A DNA stretch of 64,000 nt from Azospirillum melinis. Its GTDB lineage: Bacteria; Pseudomonadota; Alphaproteobacteria; Azospirillales; Azospirillaceae. Location: NCBI RefSeq assembly GCF_013340935.1, contig NZ_WHOS01000013.1, positions 1-64,000 on the forward strand. The letters are read 5' to 3'. Made by a program: the position numbers and the translations under genes. This document shows positions 8,256-16,407 of the stretch, piece by piece. How positions within the stretch are numbered: position 1 is the stretch's first letter; each line of letters starts with the position of its first letter. The notes below the pieces were generated by a model. It was not told where the DNA came from. It saw nothing but the letters and a program-made list of their open reading frames with translations, and made no database searches.

Positions 8256-9018
8256 CCGATGTCCTCCAGAATTCGCTGTAATCGGGCCGCCGCCGGTCGC
8301 GGAACGCCCCCAGCCCCTCCGCCCATTCGCCGGGAGGCAGCTCGGCCAGCATCGTGCGCACCGCCGTCCAGTCGAGGGGGTCTGCGCGGCGCACCGCGCG
8401 CTTGACCGTGGCGATTGCTCCCGGCGGCGCCCCGTCGGTGATGGCCTGCGCCAGTTCAACCGCGGCGTCCACGGCGTTTCCGGGCGGGACGACGCGGGAG
8501 ACCAGCCCCAGCACCGCCGCCTCCTCAGCCCCGATGCGGCGGCGGGTCAGGATCAGGTCCAGGGCGTGGCGCGGGCCGGCGATCTGCGCCAGCCGCGCCA
8601 GCCCGGTGTTGGGCACCACCCCCAGCCCCAGTTCGGGCAGCGCGAAGACGGCATCCGCCGTCGCGACCACCAGATCGCAGCACAGCGACAGCTCGAACCC
8701 GCCGCCGAGCGCCCGGCCATGGACGGCGGCGACGGTCGGGCGGGTATGGCCGTCCAGCCGCTCGAACACATCCATCGGCGTCGGCCCGCCGGGTGCCGGC
8801 GTCATCCAACCGGCATCCAGCAGGTCGCCGATGTCGGCCCCGGCGCAGAAGGACGGGCCGTCGCCGGCAATGACCAGGGCTGCGGCCTGACGCGCCTCGG
8901 GCCGGTCGAGCGTGGCGAGCAGGTCGGCCACCAGATCGGCGGCCAGCGCGTTGTGGCGGTCGGGCTTCGCCAGGGTGATCAGCCCGACCGATCCGCGCCG
9001 TTCGAAACGGACCGTCAT
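8248..9018 (-). CDS. Enoyl-CoA hydratase/isomerase family protein
   Basis: 256-residue crotonase-fold enzyme. The oxyanion-hole segments are SFCAGADI (about residue 57) and HGRALGGGFE (about 100). Both catalytic glutamates of hydratases are present (GGGFE and the Glu of LPELGLG). Predicted to hydrate an enoyl-CoA made by the operon's acyl-CoA dehydrogenase. It lies 1 nt downstream of the LivJ-type gene's stop and overlaps the amidohydrolase start, so it is clearly part of the same transcript. Isomerase or lyase activity cannot be ruled out, because crotonases are versatile. Confidence 0.9.
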   Translation of the reverse strand: MTVRFERRGSVGLITLAKPDRHNALAADLVADLLATLDRPEARQAAALVIAGDGPSFCAGADIGDLLDAGWMTPAPGGPTPMDVFERLDGHTRPTVAAVHGRALGGGFELSLCCDLVVATADAVFALPELGLGVVPNTGLARLAQIAGPRHALDLILTRRRIGAEEAAVLGLVSRVVPPGNAVDAAVELAQAITDGAPPGAIATVKRAVRRADPLDWTAVRTMLAELPPGEWAEGLGAFRDRRRPDYSEFWRTSDA

Positions 9019-9019
9019 C

Positions 9020-10219
9020 TCACGGTGCCGGATAGACGAGCTTGCCGCTCGCCTTGGCCGCCGGATAGACGATTTCCTCGCCCTCCTTGCGGTGCTGGAC
9101 GATGACCATCGTCTCGTCCGACAGAAGCTGGTGCAGCCCGCCGCCCTCCGATGGCCGGTAGCCGATCTTGCCGTAAGGGGTGTCGAAGGTGGCGGTGGAG
9201 AGTGCCTGGCGCACCTTGTCCTGGTCCAGCGTGCCGGCGCTTTCGATGGACCTGGCCAAGGTCATCATGCCGACATAGCCCTGGGGGAAGACGGGAGCAA
9301 TGGTCTGGCCCTTGGCCTCCACCTTGCGGATCAGCTCGGCGGCGGCCGGGGTGCGGTCGGCGGTGGACCATTCGGTGATCATGGTCAGCCCCTCGCTCAT
9401 GTCGCCATAGTCGGCGCGGCGGTCGCCGGCCGACACCACCATGGTCAGCTTCGGCTTGATCCCCAGGCTCTTCATCTGGCGGACGAGCTGGAGGTTGTCG
9501 CCCGAATAGCCGACGGAAAAGAAGGCGTCGGGGTTCAGCGACTTGACGCGGGTCAGAACCGGCGAGAAGTCGGGCGAGCCGGATTTGAACGGCTCCTTCA
9601 TCACCAGCTTGATCCCGGCCTTCGTCAGATATTCCTCGGCATATTTGGCGGCGTCGGCGCCGTAGAGCCCGTCCTCATAGGCCAGAGCCACCGTCTTGAC
9701 CTTGGGATCGATGGAGGCGAGGAAGCTCGAAGCCGCCTTCTGGCGGTGATAATCCCAGATGTAGACATGATGGTACCAGTCCTCCGTGCCGAAGGTCTTT
9801 TCCAGACGGACGGACGAGGAACCGGTGTGGATGAACAGCGGCTTGTAGCGCTTGATGCTGGAGAGCAGTGCGAAGTCCGCCGTGCTGCCGTATCCGCCGA
9901 CGAAGGCGTAGACCTTGTCCTCGGTCACCATCTTGGAGGCGATGGTGGCGGCGGTGTTGGGCTCGCTCTTGGTGTCTTCGATCAGCAGGGAGACCGGACG
10001 GCCCAGCAGGCCGCCGGCCGCGTTGATCTCGTCCGCCGCGAACTGCACGCCGGCCAGGATGGTCTGGCCGCCCACCGCCAGCACGCCGGTCAGCGGCAAC
10101 GGCACGCCGATCCGGATCGGCTCCGCCGTCTGGGCGGCGGCCGGGGTCGGGCCGGCCATCGCCAGCGCGGCGATGCCCAATGCTGCGGCGCCGGCCGCCA
10201 GCCGTTTCACGAAGCGCAT
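9020..10219 (-). CDS. livJ: LIV-type ABC transporter substrate-binding protein
   Basis: Periplasmic binding protein, 399 residues, type I fold (Peripla_BP_6). A signal peptide at residues 1-29 (MRFVKRLAAG start, cleavage near AQT) precedes EPIRIGVPLPLTGVLA, the family's first strand. The YGSTADFALL and GTEDWYHHVY regions line the ligand cleft in homologues. It belongs to the LivHMGF set 1.6 kb upstream in the same operon, from which it is separated by the thiolase-like and DUF35 genes, an unusual gene order. Ligands of this family go beyond branched-chain amino acids to aromatic and aliphatic acids. Given the CoA ligase and CoA-transferase in the operon, an organic acid is the likely cargo. 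Confidence 0.92.
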   Translation of the reverse strand: MRFVKRLAAGAAALGIAALAMAGPTPAAAQTAEPIRIGVPLPLTGVLAVGGQTILAGVQFAADEINAAGGLLGRPVSLLIEDTKSEPNTAATIASKMVTEDKVYAFVGGYGSTADFALLSSIKRYKPLFIHTGSSSVRLEKTFGTEDWYHHVYIWDYHRQKAASSFLASIDPKVKTVALAYEDGLYGADAAKYAEEYLTKAGIKLVMKEPFKSGSPDFSPVLTRVKSLNPDAFFSVGYSGDNLQLVRQMKSLGIKPKLTMVVSAGDRRADYGDMSEGLTMITEWSTADRTPAAAELIRKVEAKGQTIAPVFPQGYVGMMTLARSIESAGTLDQDKVRQALSTATFDTPYGKIGYRPSEGGGLHQLLSDETMVIVQHRKEGEEIVYPAAKASGKLVYPAP

Positions 10220-10268
10220 GGTTTCCTCCTGTTTTTATGGTCGTTGTCCGCGGGTGGTCTCCGCCGGT

Positions 10269-10685
10269 TCAGCCGGCGGCGGCGCGTTCGAAGAAGGGGT
10301 ATCGGCGCTCGCCGATCCGGGGGAAGACGACGGACACGGCATCGCCGTTCCGCACGGCCGCGGCATCGTCGCCGATCAGCCGGCTGAGCATCCGCGGGCC
10401 TTCGGCCAGATCGACCAGCACCACCGTGTAGGGAAGCTGGCTGTCCCACGCCCCGCCCTGGAAGGCGACATGGACATGGCTGTGCGAGAAGACGGTGCCC
10501 CGGCCCGACATCCGCTGCCAGCCGAGGCCGGGGTCGCCGCAGAGCGGACAGTGCCGGCGCGGGTAGAAGAAGAGATGGCCGCAGCGTCCGCATTTGGGGA
10601 ACAGCAGCTCTCCCCGGTCGCAGGCGTCCCAGAAGGGGGTGCTGGCCCCCGTCGGGTTCGGCGGGGTGGCGAGCAGATCCAGCAT
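10269..10685 (-). CDS. DUF35 Zn-ribbon/OB-fold protein, thiolase partner
   Basis: 138-residue small protein. A rubredoxin-like zinc ribbon (CGRCGH and CPLCG, about residues 32-50) is followed by an OB-fold (GRGTVFSHSHVHVAF onward). DUF35 proteins bind acyl-CoA and pair with thiolase-like (SCP2-type) subunits, for example in acetoacetyl-CoA thiolase complexes and in the aldolase complexes that remove steroid side chains. Its ATG overlaps the stop of the thiolase-like gene by one base (TGATG), supporting a stoichiometric complex. It probably acts as scaffold or CoA-channel subunit and not as an enzyme on its own. Confidence 0.9.
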   Translation of the reverse strand: MLDLLATPPNPTGASTPFWDACDRGELLFPKCGRCGHLFFYPRRHCPLCGDPGLGWQRMSGRGTVFSHSHVHVAFQGGAWDSQLPYTVVLVDLAEGPRMLSRLIGDDAAAVRNGDAVSVVFPRIGERRYPFFERAAAG

Positions 10686-11848
10686 CAGGGTTTCTCCAGA
10701 ATCATGGCGCCGCAGACCGAGAAGATGCCGCCGTTGCCGCTGACCAGCGCCCGGCGCGCGCCCTCCACCTGCCGCCGCCCGGCCTCGCCGCGCAGCTGGC
10801 GCACCGCCTCGGTGATGTGGAGCATCCCGCCGATGTGGGCCTGGGACAGCAGGCCGCCATGCGGGTTCAGCGGCCAGCGGCCACCGAGATCCATGGCGCC
10901 CGACCGGACCAGCGCCCCGCCCTCCCCCGGCCGGGCGAAGCCCAGCGCCTCCAGCGACACCAGCACCGAGATGGTGAAGGCGTCGTGCAGGTTGGCGATC
11001 TGGATGTCCTCCGGCCCCAACCCGGCCGCATCAAAGGCGTCGGCACCGGCGGCGGCCATCCCCAGTCCGGGAATGTCCGGCATCAGGGCCACCGAGTTGT
11101 GGGTGGTCTTCATGCCGATGGCGCGGATGGCGACGCCGCGGCCACGGCCCTGCGGCGCCCGTCCGGCCCGCGTCAGAACCAGCGCGCCGCCGCCGTCCGA
11201 CACCAGCGAGCAGTCGAACAGGCGCAGCGGGCTGCTGATGAGACGGCTGGCCCGGTAATCCTCCAGCGTCATCGGCTTGCGCATCTGCGCGTTGTCGTTC
11301 AGCAGCGCGTGGCGGCGCGTGACCAGGGCGACCGCCGCCAGATCCGCGTCGGTGGCGCCGTAGAGATCGAGATAGCGCTGGGCGAGCAGGGCATAGGGGA
11401 TGACCATGCCGTGCAGGCCGAATGGCTCCTCCCACTCCTCCCCGCCCAGCAGATTGTGCATGTGCAGGCCCTGGGCGCCGACGGGGCGGCCGGTCAGGGC
11501 GTTCTCGCCATAGACGCAGGCGGCCACGTCGCAATAGCCGCTTTCGATGGCCCAGACCGCCTGCTGCAGCATGGTCATCCCGGTGACGGTGCCGCCGACG
11601 TCGACCGTGCAGGCGAAGCGGGGCGCCACGCCCAGATGCTCGGCCAGCGTGGACGAGAACATGCTGTTCGGGGTGGCGTAGGGATCGAGGTTGATCAGCC
11701 CGTCGAGATCGGACAGGGCGAAGCCCGCGTCGCGCAGCGCCGCGAGAACCGCCGCCGCCTGGATTTCGACCGGCGACCAACCGGGCAGGCGACCGACGGG
11801 GGTTTCGCCGATGCCCGCGATGACGACGTCGGAACCGACTGCCGGCAT
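10685..11848 (-). CDS. Thiolase-like (SCP2-type) acyl-CoA enzyme
   Basis: 387-residue thiolase-superfamily protein of the lipid-transfer/SCP2 type. N-terminal VIAGIGETPVGR, central FACTVDVGGTVTG and GGALVLTRAG segments and the C-terminal VSGNGGIFSVCGAM fit the family. Both the thiolase-like and DUF35 genes are adjacent, as in known two-component acyltransferase or retro-aldolase systems. Expected role is C-C bond cleavage or formation at an acyl-CoA near the end of the operon's beta-oxidation-like route. Canonical degradative thiolases carry two additional cysteine/histidine motifs that I do not clearly see, so a retro-aldolase-type activity is a real alternative. Confidence 0.85.
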   Translation of the reverse strand: MPAVGSDVVIAGIGETPVGRLPGWSPVEIQAAAVLAALRDAGFALSDLDGLINLDPYATPNSMFSSTLAEHLGVAPRFACTVDVGGTVTGMTMLQQAVWAIESGYCDVAACVYGENALTGRPVGAQGLHMHNLLGGEEWEEPFGLHGMVIPYALLAQRYLDLYGATDADLAAVALVTRRHALLNDNAQMRKPMTLEDYRASRLISSPLRLFDCSLVSDGGGALVLTRAGRAPQGRGRGVAIRAIGMKTTHNSVALMPDIPGLGMAAAGADAFDAAGLGPEDIQIANLHDAFTISVLVSLEALGFARPGEGGALVRSGAMDLGGRWPLNPHGGLLSQAHIGGMLHITEAVRQLRGEAGRRQVEGARRALVSGNGGIFSVCGAMILEKP

Positions 11849-11872
11849 GGGGTGTGCTCCGTTTCCGCTGCG

Positions 11873-12595
11873 TCAGATGCCCAGATAGGCGCTGCGCAGC
11901 TTCTGATGGTTGACGACCTCGGCCATCGGTCCGGAGAGGGCGGTCCGCCCCTCCTCCAGCACGACGCAATGGTCGGCGATGTGGGTGGCGTAGCCGACAT
12001 TCTGTTCGGCCATGACGATGGCGCAGCCGGTCTCCCGCTTGATCTTGGCAAGCGTCACGAACAACTCCTCGACGACGATCGGGGCCAGCCCGGCCGAGGG
12101 CTCGTCCAGGATCAGGGCCGACGGCTCGGCCATCAGGGCGCGGCCGATCGCCAGCATCTGGCGCTGGCCGCCGCTCATGGTTCCGGCGATCTGGCGGCTG
12201 CGGTCGCGCAGGATCGGGAAATAGCCGCACACCATGTCGCGCAGCTGCCCATAGGGCGCTTGCCGCCGCCGACCCGCCGAGGCGCCATGGGCGCCCAGCA
12301 GATTGTCCTCGACGCTCAGGTTCGGGAAGCAGCGCGCCCCGTCCGGGACCAGCACCACACCATGGGCCGGAAGCTGCCAGGGCGCGCAGCCGCTCAGGTC
12401 CTCGCCGTCCAGCGCCAGATGGCGGCCGCTGGTGGCGACGGTGCCGGCGAGTGCCCGCAGCGCCGTGGTCTTGCCGGCGCCGTTGGAACCGAGGATCACG
12501 AGCATGTGCCCGCTCTCCACCGCGATGTCGAGCTGGTGGAGGACGCGCAGGCGGTCGTAGGAGGCGCCGCCGATCCGCCCGACGAAGCGGCTCAT
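11873..12595 (-). CDS. livF: LIV-type ABC transporter ATPase, LivF type
   Basis: 240-residue ABC ATPase. Walker A is GSNGAGKTT (about residue 35), signature MSGGQRQML and Walker B ALILDEPSAGL. The shorter, LivF-type domain ends with the AYLGI tail. Start at 12595 chosen because ATG overlaps the livG stop (ATGA). An upstream in-frame ATG (12709) would read through livG coding sequence in another frame. It works with LivG, LivH and LivM as a heteromeric importer. Confidence 0.93.
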   Translation of the reverse strand: MSRFVGRIGGASYDRLRVLHQLDIAVESGHMLVILGSNGAGKTTALRALAGTVATSGRHLALDGEDLSGCAPWQLPAHGVVLVPDGARCFPNLSVEDNLLGAHGASAGRRRQAPYGQLRDMVCGYFPILRDRSRQIAGTMSGGQRQMLAIGRALMAEPSALILDEPSAGLAPIVVEELFVTLAKIKRETGCAIVMAEQNVGYATHIADHCVVLEEGRTALSGPMAEVVNHQKLRSAYLGI

Positions 12596-13374
12596 GACGC
12601 GAACCCCTTGCCCAGATAAGCCTCCCGCACCGCCTGGTCGGCCAGCACCGTGGCCGGCGCCCCTTCGGCCAGCAGGCGGCCGTTGTTCAGCACCACGACG
12701 CGGTGGCACAGGGTGGTGATGACGCGCATCAGATGCTCGATGATCACGATGCTGATCCCCTGTCCGTGGACATTGCGGATGAGGCCCATAACCTCCACCG
12801 AATCCTCGTGCGACAGGCCGGCCATCGCCTCGTCCAGCAGAAGCAGGTCGGGCGCGCAGGCGAGCGCGCGGGCAATCTCCAGCCGCCGGAGGTCGGTCAC
12901 CGACAGGTCGCCGCAGAAGCGGCGGAACAGCGGACCCAGCCCGCAGAAGGCGGCGATGGAAGCAGCGTCGCCCAGCCCCGGCAGCCGGTGGCGGTCACGC
13001 CCGGCATAGAGCAGCGGAACCGACAGCACCTCCTCGACGGTCAGGGTTGGGGGAACGCGCGGGATCTGGTAGGTGCGGGCCATCCCGGCGCGGACGATCC
13101 GGTCGGGGCGCCGCCCGGTCACGTCGCCGCCATGCAGGCGGATGCGTCCGCCGCGGACGGGAAGCTGGCCCGACACGGTGTTGACCAGCGTGCTCTTGCC
13201 CGAGCCGTTGGGACCGATCAGGCCGGTGATCTCGCCCGCCGCGATGGACAGCGACACCCCGTCGAGCGCCTTCAGGCCGCCGAAGGCCACGGTCAGATCC
13301 TCGACCGCCAGGATCGCCCCGCCGGATGGCGGTGCAGACCGCCGGGTGGGATCGGGAGAGGCTGTGTCAGGCAT
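12592..13374 (-). CDS. livG: LIV-type ABC transporter ATPase, LivG type
   Basis: 260-residue ABC ATPase with Walker A GPNGSGKST (about residue 53), the ABC signature degenerated to LSVTDLRRLE, and Walker B LLLLDEAMAGL. The C-terminal extension EAYLGKGF is typical of LivG. The weak signature (no SGGQ) is notable and means the LivF signature probably dominates one composite ATP site. Its start overlaps livM by 8 nt and its stop overlaps livF by 4 nt. A Pro/Ser-rich N-terminal 18 residues precede the domain and may be over-extended. Confidence 0.92.
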   Translation of the reverse strand: MPDTASPDPTRRSAPPSGGAILAVEDLTVAFGGLKALDGVSLSIAAGEITGLIGPNGSGKSTLVNTVSGQLPVRGGRIRLHGGDVTGRRPDRIVRAGMARTYQIPRVPPTLTVEEVLSVPLLYAGRDRHRLPGLGDAASIAAFCGLGPLFRRFCGDLSVTDLRRLEIARALACAPDLLLLDEAMAGLSHEDSVEVMGLIRNVHGQGISIVIIEHLMRVITTLCHRVVVLNNGRLLAEGAPATVLADQAVREAYLGKGFAS

Positions 13375-14335
13375 GGCGTTCCCGCTCCTTCTTCTTCTCG
13401 CCGGCCGCGGTGCGGCGCCCGGCCAGCGTTCCGGCCTTGCGCAGCAGGCCGACGATCCCCTGCGGCATGGCGATGACGAACAGGATGATCACCGCGCCGT
13501 AGACCACCTGATAGCCGGTGCCGCCGATCACCGAGCGCGCCACCTCCTCCAGCGCCTTCAGCGCGATGGCGCCCAGCAGCGGGCCGATGGTGGTGTCCAT
13601 GCCGCCCAGCGTGGCGATGGCCAGCGGCAGCACGCTCCAGTTGGTGGTGAAGACGTCGGTCGGCACGACATAGCCGTAGAGGCCGCCGTAGCAGGCGCCG
13701 GCCAGACCGATCAGCACGCCCGACACGATGAAGGCGAAGATCTTCATGCGCACCACCGGCACGCCGCTGGCCGCGGCCAGTTCCGGCTTGGTGCGGATCA
13801 TGAAGAAGGCCGGGCGGAAGCGCAGGCCGAGCAGCGCGTCCGACAGGGCCACCGCCGCCAGCAGCAGAAGCCCGATCAGCCCGAGCTGCCAGCGCGGATC
13901 GCCGTCGGCCAGCACCGGCGGGGCGATGCCGCCCGAGCCGCCGGTCAAATCGGGGAACACCACGACCAGCACCTGCATCGACAGGGCGAAGCCCAGCGTG
14001 GCGATGGCGAAATACATCCGGCGCAGCCGCAGGGTCAGCAGGCCGAGCAGAGTCGCCGCCAGCGCGCAGACCACCACGACCGCGATCCAGGCCAGCGTCA
14101 GCCCGATCAGCGGCTCGAAGATCGCCAGCGTGTAGGACCCGATGCCGAAGAAGGCGGCCGACCCCAGCGACACCTGGCCGGTGCGCGACAGGATGTCCCA
14201 GGCCAGCGCCGTGATCGCGGTGATGGCGACGCCGATGGCGAGCTGGATCCAGAAGGGCTTGTCGATCCACACCAGCGCCAGCGTGACCAGCAGGATGAGG
14301 GCGTAGGGGAGGAGCCGCGTGAGTCCGGTCTTCAT
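13367..14335 (-). CDS. livM: LIV-type ABC transporter permease, LivM type
   Basis: 322-residue inner-membrane permease with about eight to nine hydrophobic segments. It opens with LLPYALILLVTLALVW and contains the LivM landmarks SLGSAAFFGIGSY, FAIATLGFALSM and the EAA-like loop with GVPVVRMKIFAF. Start ATG at 14335 overlaps the livH stop (ATGA). The much longer frame reaching 16105 is antisense-like noise through livH and the dehydrogenase. The last residues are rich in Lys/Glu/Arg (cytoplasmic tail). Confidence 0.93.
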   Translation of the reverse strand: MKTGLTRLLPYALILLVTLALVWIDKPFWIQLAIGVAITAITALAWDILSRTGQVSLGSAAFFGIGSYTLAIFEPLIGLTLAWIAVVVVCALAATLLGLLTLRLRRMYFAIATLGFALSMQVLVVVFPDLTGGSGGIAPPVLADGDPRWQLGLIGLLLLAAVALSDALLGLRFRPAFFMIRTKPELAAASGVPVVRMKIFAFIVSGVLIGLAGACYGGLYGYVVPTDVFTTNWSVLPLAIATLGGMDTTIGPLLGAIALKALEEVARSVIGGTGYQVVYGAVIILFVIAMPQGIVGLLRKAGTLAGRRTAAGEKKKERERHA

Positions 14336-15213
14336 GCGCGCCGCTCCGATCCGAACAGGCCGGTGGGCCGCACGACCAGCACCAGGACGATGATGACGAA
14401 GGCGACGCCGTAGCCCCAGCTTCCCCCGCCCGGCACGAAGGTGGCGGTCAGGTTCTCCGCCGCCGACAGCAGCACCGCGCCGATCAGCGCGCCGCCGATG
14501 CTGCCCAACCCGCCCAGCGCCACGATGGCGAAGGCGCGCATCACCAGATCGACGCCGACCAGCGGCTGGACATAGAGGATCAGCGCCACCAGACCGCCGC
14601 TGACGCCGGCCGTCAGCCCGCCGATCAGGAAGGACAGGCGGAACATCCGCGTCACGTCCACCCCGGCCAGAACCGCCAGCTGCGGGTCGTCGGCGGCCAG
14701 ACGCAGCAGCAGCCCCTGGCGGGTGTGCCGCATGAACCAGATCATCCCGGCATAGAGCGCGATGCCGACCAGCAGCACGACCAGATTGTTGCCGGGAACG
14801 ATGACGTCGCCAAGCTGCAACGCCGGCAGCAGCGGCGGGGCGTGCATCACCCGGGCGTCCGGCGTCCAGGCGATCATCGCCAGATTGATCAGCAGGATCG
14901 ACAGCCCGATGGTGGCGAGAATCTGGTTGTGCTCGTCCTGTTTCAGCACCCGCGACAGGAACCCGTCGAAGACCAGCCAGGACAGCGCCGTCATCGCCAG
15001 ACCGGCGAGCAGCATGCCGGCCAGCGGCGGCACGCCCGCCGCCTCGTACAGGAAATAGGTCAGGAAGGCGCCCAGCATGACGAACTCGCCATGGGCGAAG
15101 TTGATGATGCCGGTGACGCCGAATTCCAGGGTGAGGCCGGAGGCGATGGCGGCATAGAGCCCGGCGGTGGTCAGGGCCAGCAGCAGGGATTGGGCCAGAA
15201 GCGTGGTTTCCAT
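14332..15213 (-). CDS. livH: LIV-type ABC transporter permease, LivH type
   Basis: 293-residue membrane protein with about eight hydrophobic segments. Family motifs are GLTLEFGVTGIINFAHGEF near the N-terminus (residues 26-44) and ALGGLGSIGGALIGAVLL near residue 230. It forms the channel with LivM. It lies 12 nt after the acyl-CoA dehydrogenase, so the importer is transcribed in the middle of the enzymatic operon, a sign that uptake and breakdown concern the same compound. Confidence 0.93.
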   Translation of the reverse strand: METTLLAQSLLLALTTAGLYAAIASGLTLEFGVTGIINFAHGEFVMLGAFLTYFLYEAAGVPPLAGMLLAGLAMTALSWLVFDGFLSRVLKQDEHNQILATIGLSILLINLAMIAWTPDARVMHAPPLLPALQLGDVIVPGNNLVVLLVGIALYAGMIWFMRHTRQGLLLRLAADDPQLAVLAGVDVTRMFRLSFLIGGLTAGVSGGLVALILYVQPLVGVDLVMRAFAIVALGGLGSIGGALIGAVLLSAAENLTATFVPGGGSWGYGVAFVIIVLVLVVRPTGLFGSERRA

Positions 15214-15225
15214 CCGCGATTGTCC

Positions 15226-16407
15226 TCACATCCGGTCGATCAGGCTGCGCGCGATCTGGAGCCGCTGCATCTCCGAGGTGCCCTCGCCGATGCGGAAGCC
15301 GCGCGCGTCGCGATAGATGCGCTCCACCGGCAGGTCGGCCATGAAGCCGGCCCCGCCGAAGATCTGGAGGACGCGGTCGGCCACCCGCCCGACCATCTCG
15401 GTGCAGTAGAGCTTGGCGCGCGAGGCGGCGATGCGGGCGTCGGGATGTCCCTGGTCCGACAGGCGCGCCGCCTTGGCGCAGAGCAGCCGCCCGGCGTCGA
15501 TCTCCACGTCGCAGTCCGCCAGCATGAAGGCGATGGCCTGATGGTCGGCCAGCCGCCGCCCGAAGGTGGTGCGGTCGCGGGCATAGGGCACCGCCAGATC
15601 GATCAGCCGCTGGGCCATGCCGACGCAGCGGCAGGACACGAACAGCCGGTCGTTGTTGATGGTCGCCATCATCACGCCGAAGCCGGCACCGGGCGCGCCC
15701 AGCACATGGTCGTCCGGCACGAAACAGTCGTCGAAGTTGAGCGCCGAGAGGTGGTAGCCGTGCCAGCCCAGCTTGCGGAACCGGCGCTCGATGGTGAAGC
15801 CCTGCGCCCCGCGCGGCACGATGAAAGTGGTCAGCCGCCCCTTCAGCGGCGCGTCGCGGTCGGTCACCGCCAGCACGATGGTGTGGTCGGCGGTCTCCGC
15901 ATGCGAGATGAAGGTCTTGGCGCCCGACAGCAGCCAGCCGCCGTCGGTCCGCCGCGCCCGTGTCCTGAGCGCGTTCAGGTCGGACCCGGCGTCCGGCTCG
16001 GTCAGGGCGTAGGCGACGGTGCGTTCGCCGCGCATCAACGGCCCGACGAACCAGTCGCGCTGGGCCGCGTCGGCGAACAGCAGCGATCCCGGCAGATGGC
16101 CGCAAGCCTCGGCCAGCGGCATGCTGGTGTGGCCGGTCGCCTCGTCGATGGCCGAGATGGCGACCCGGCTCAACCCCGGCCCGCCGATGTCCTCCGGCAT
16201 GTTGTAGCCATAGATGCCGAGATCGGCGGCCGACCGGCGCAGGTCGCGCATCAGGCCGGGATCGACGTCGTCGGCGCGGTCCACCGTTTCCTCGTGCGGC
16301 CGCAGGGAGGTCTGGACGAAGCCGCTCACGGTGCGGACCAGCGCGTCGATTTCGGCGGCGTCGCCGCTGGTGGCGGCGGCGGCATAGGTGGACAGGCTGT
16401 CGCTCAT
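15226..16407 (-). CDS. Acyl-CoA dehydrogenase
   Basis: 393-residue FAD enzyme. The FAD/substrate segment AYALTEPDAGSDLN (about residues 137-150) and the C-terminal dehydrogenase signature (QIFGGAGFMADLPVER, then GEGTSEMQRLQIAR) are intact. Expected reaction is alpha,beta-desaturation of an acyl-CoA with electrons to ETF. Start ATG 16407 overlaps the ligase stop by 4 nt. Downstream the enoyl-CoA hydratase would take its product. Chain length or branching of the substrate cannot be read. Confidence 0.92.
   Translation of the reverse strand: MSDSLSTYAAAATSGDAAEIDALVRTVSGFVQTSLRPHEETVDRADDVDPGLMRDLRRSAADLGIYGYNMPEDIGGPGLSRVAISAIDEATGHTSMPLAEACGHLPGSLLFADAAQRDWFVGPLMRGERTVAYALTEPDAGSDLNALRTRARRTDGGWLLSGAKTFISHAETADHTIVLAVTDRDAPLKGRLTTFIVPRGAQGFTIERRFRKLGWHGYHLSALNFDDCFVPDDHVLGAPGAGFGVMMATINNDRLFVSCRCVGMAQRLIDLAVPYARDRTTFGRRLADHQAIAFMLADCDVEIDAGRLLCAKAARLSDQGHPDARIAASRAKLYCTEMVGRVADRVLQIFGGAGFMADLPVERIYRDARGFRIGEGTSEMQRLQIARSLIDRM

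Noticed and set aside
13367-16105. Single 912-codon minus-strand frame covering livM, livH and a dehydrogenase
   Set aside because: Only the last third has permease character; the rest is an out-of-frame reading of livH and the dehydrogenase. The true livM starts at 14335 with an ATGA overlap.
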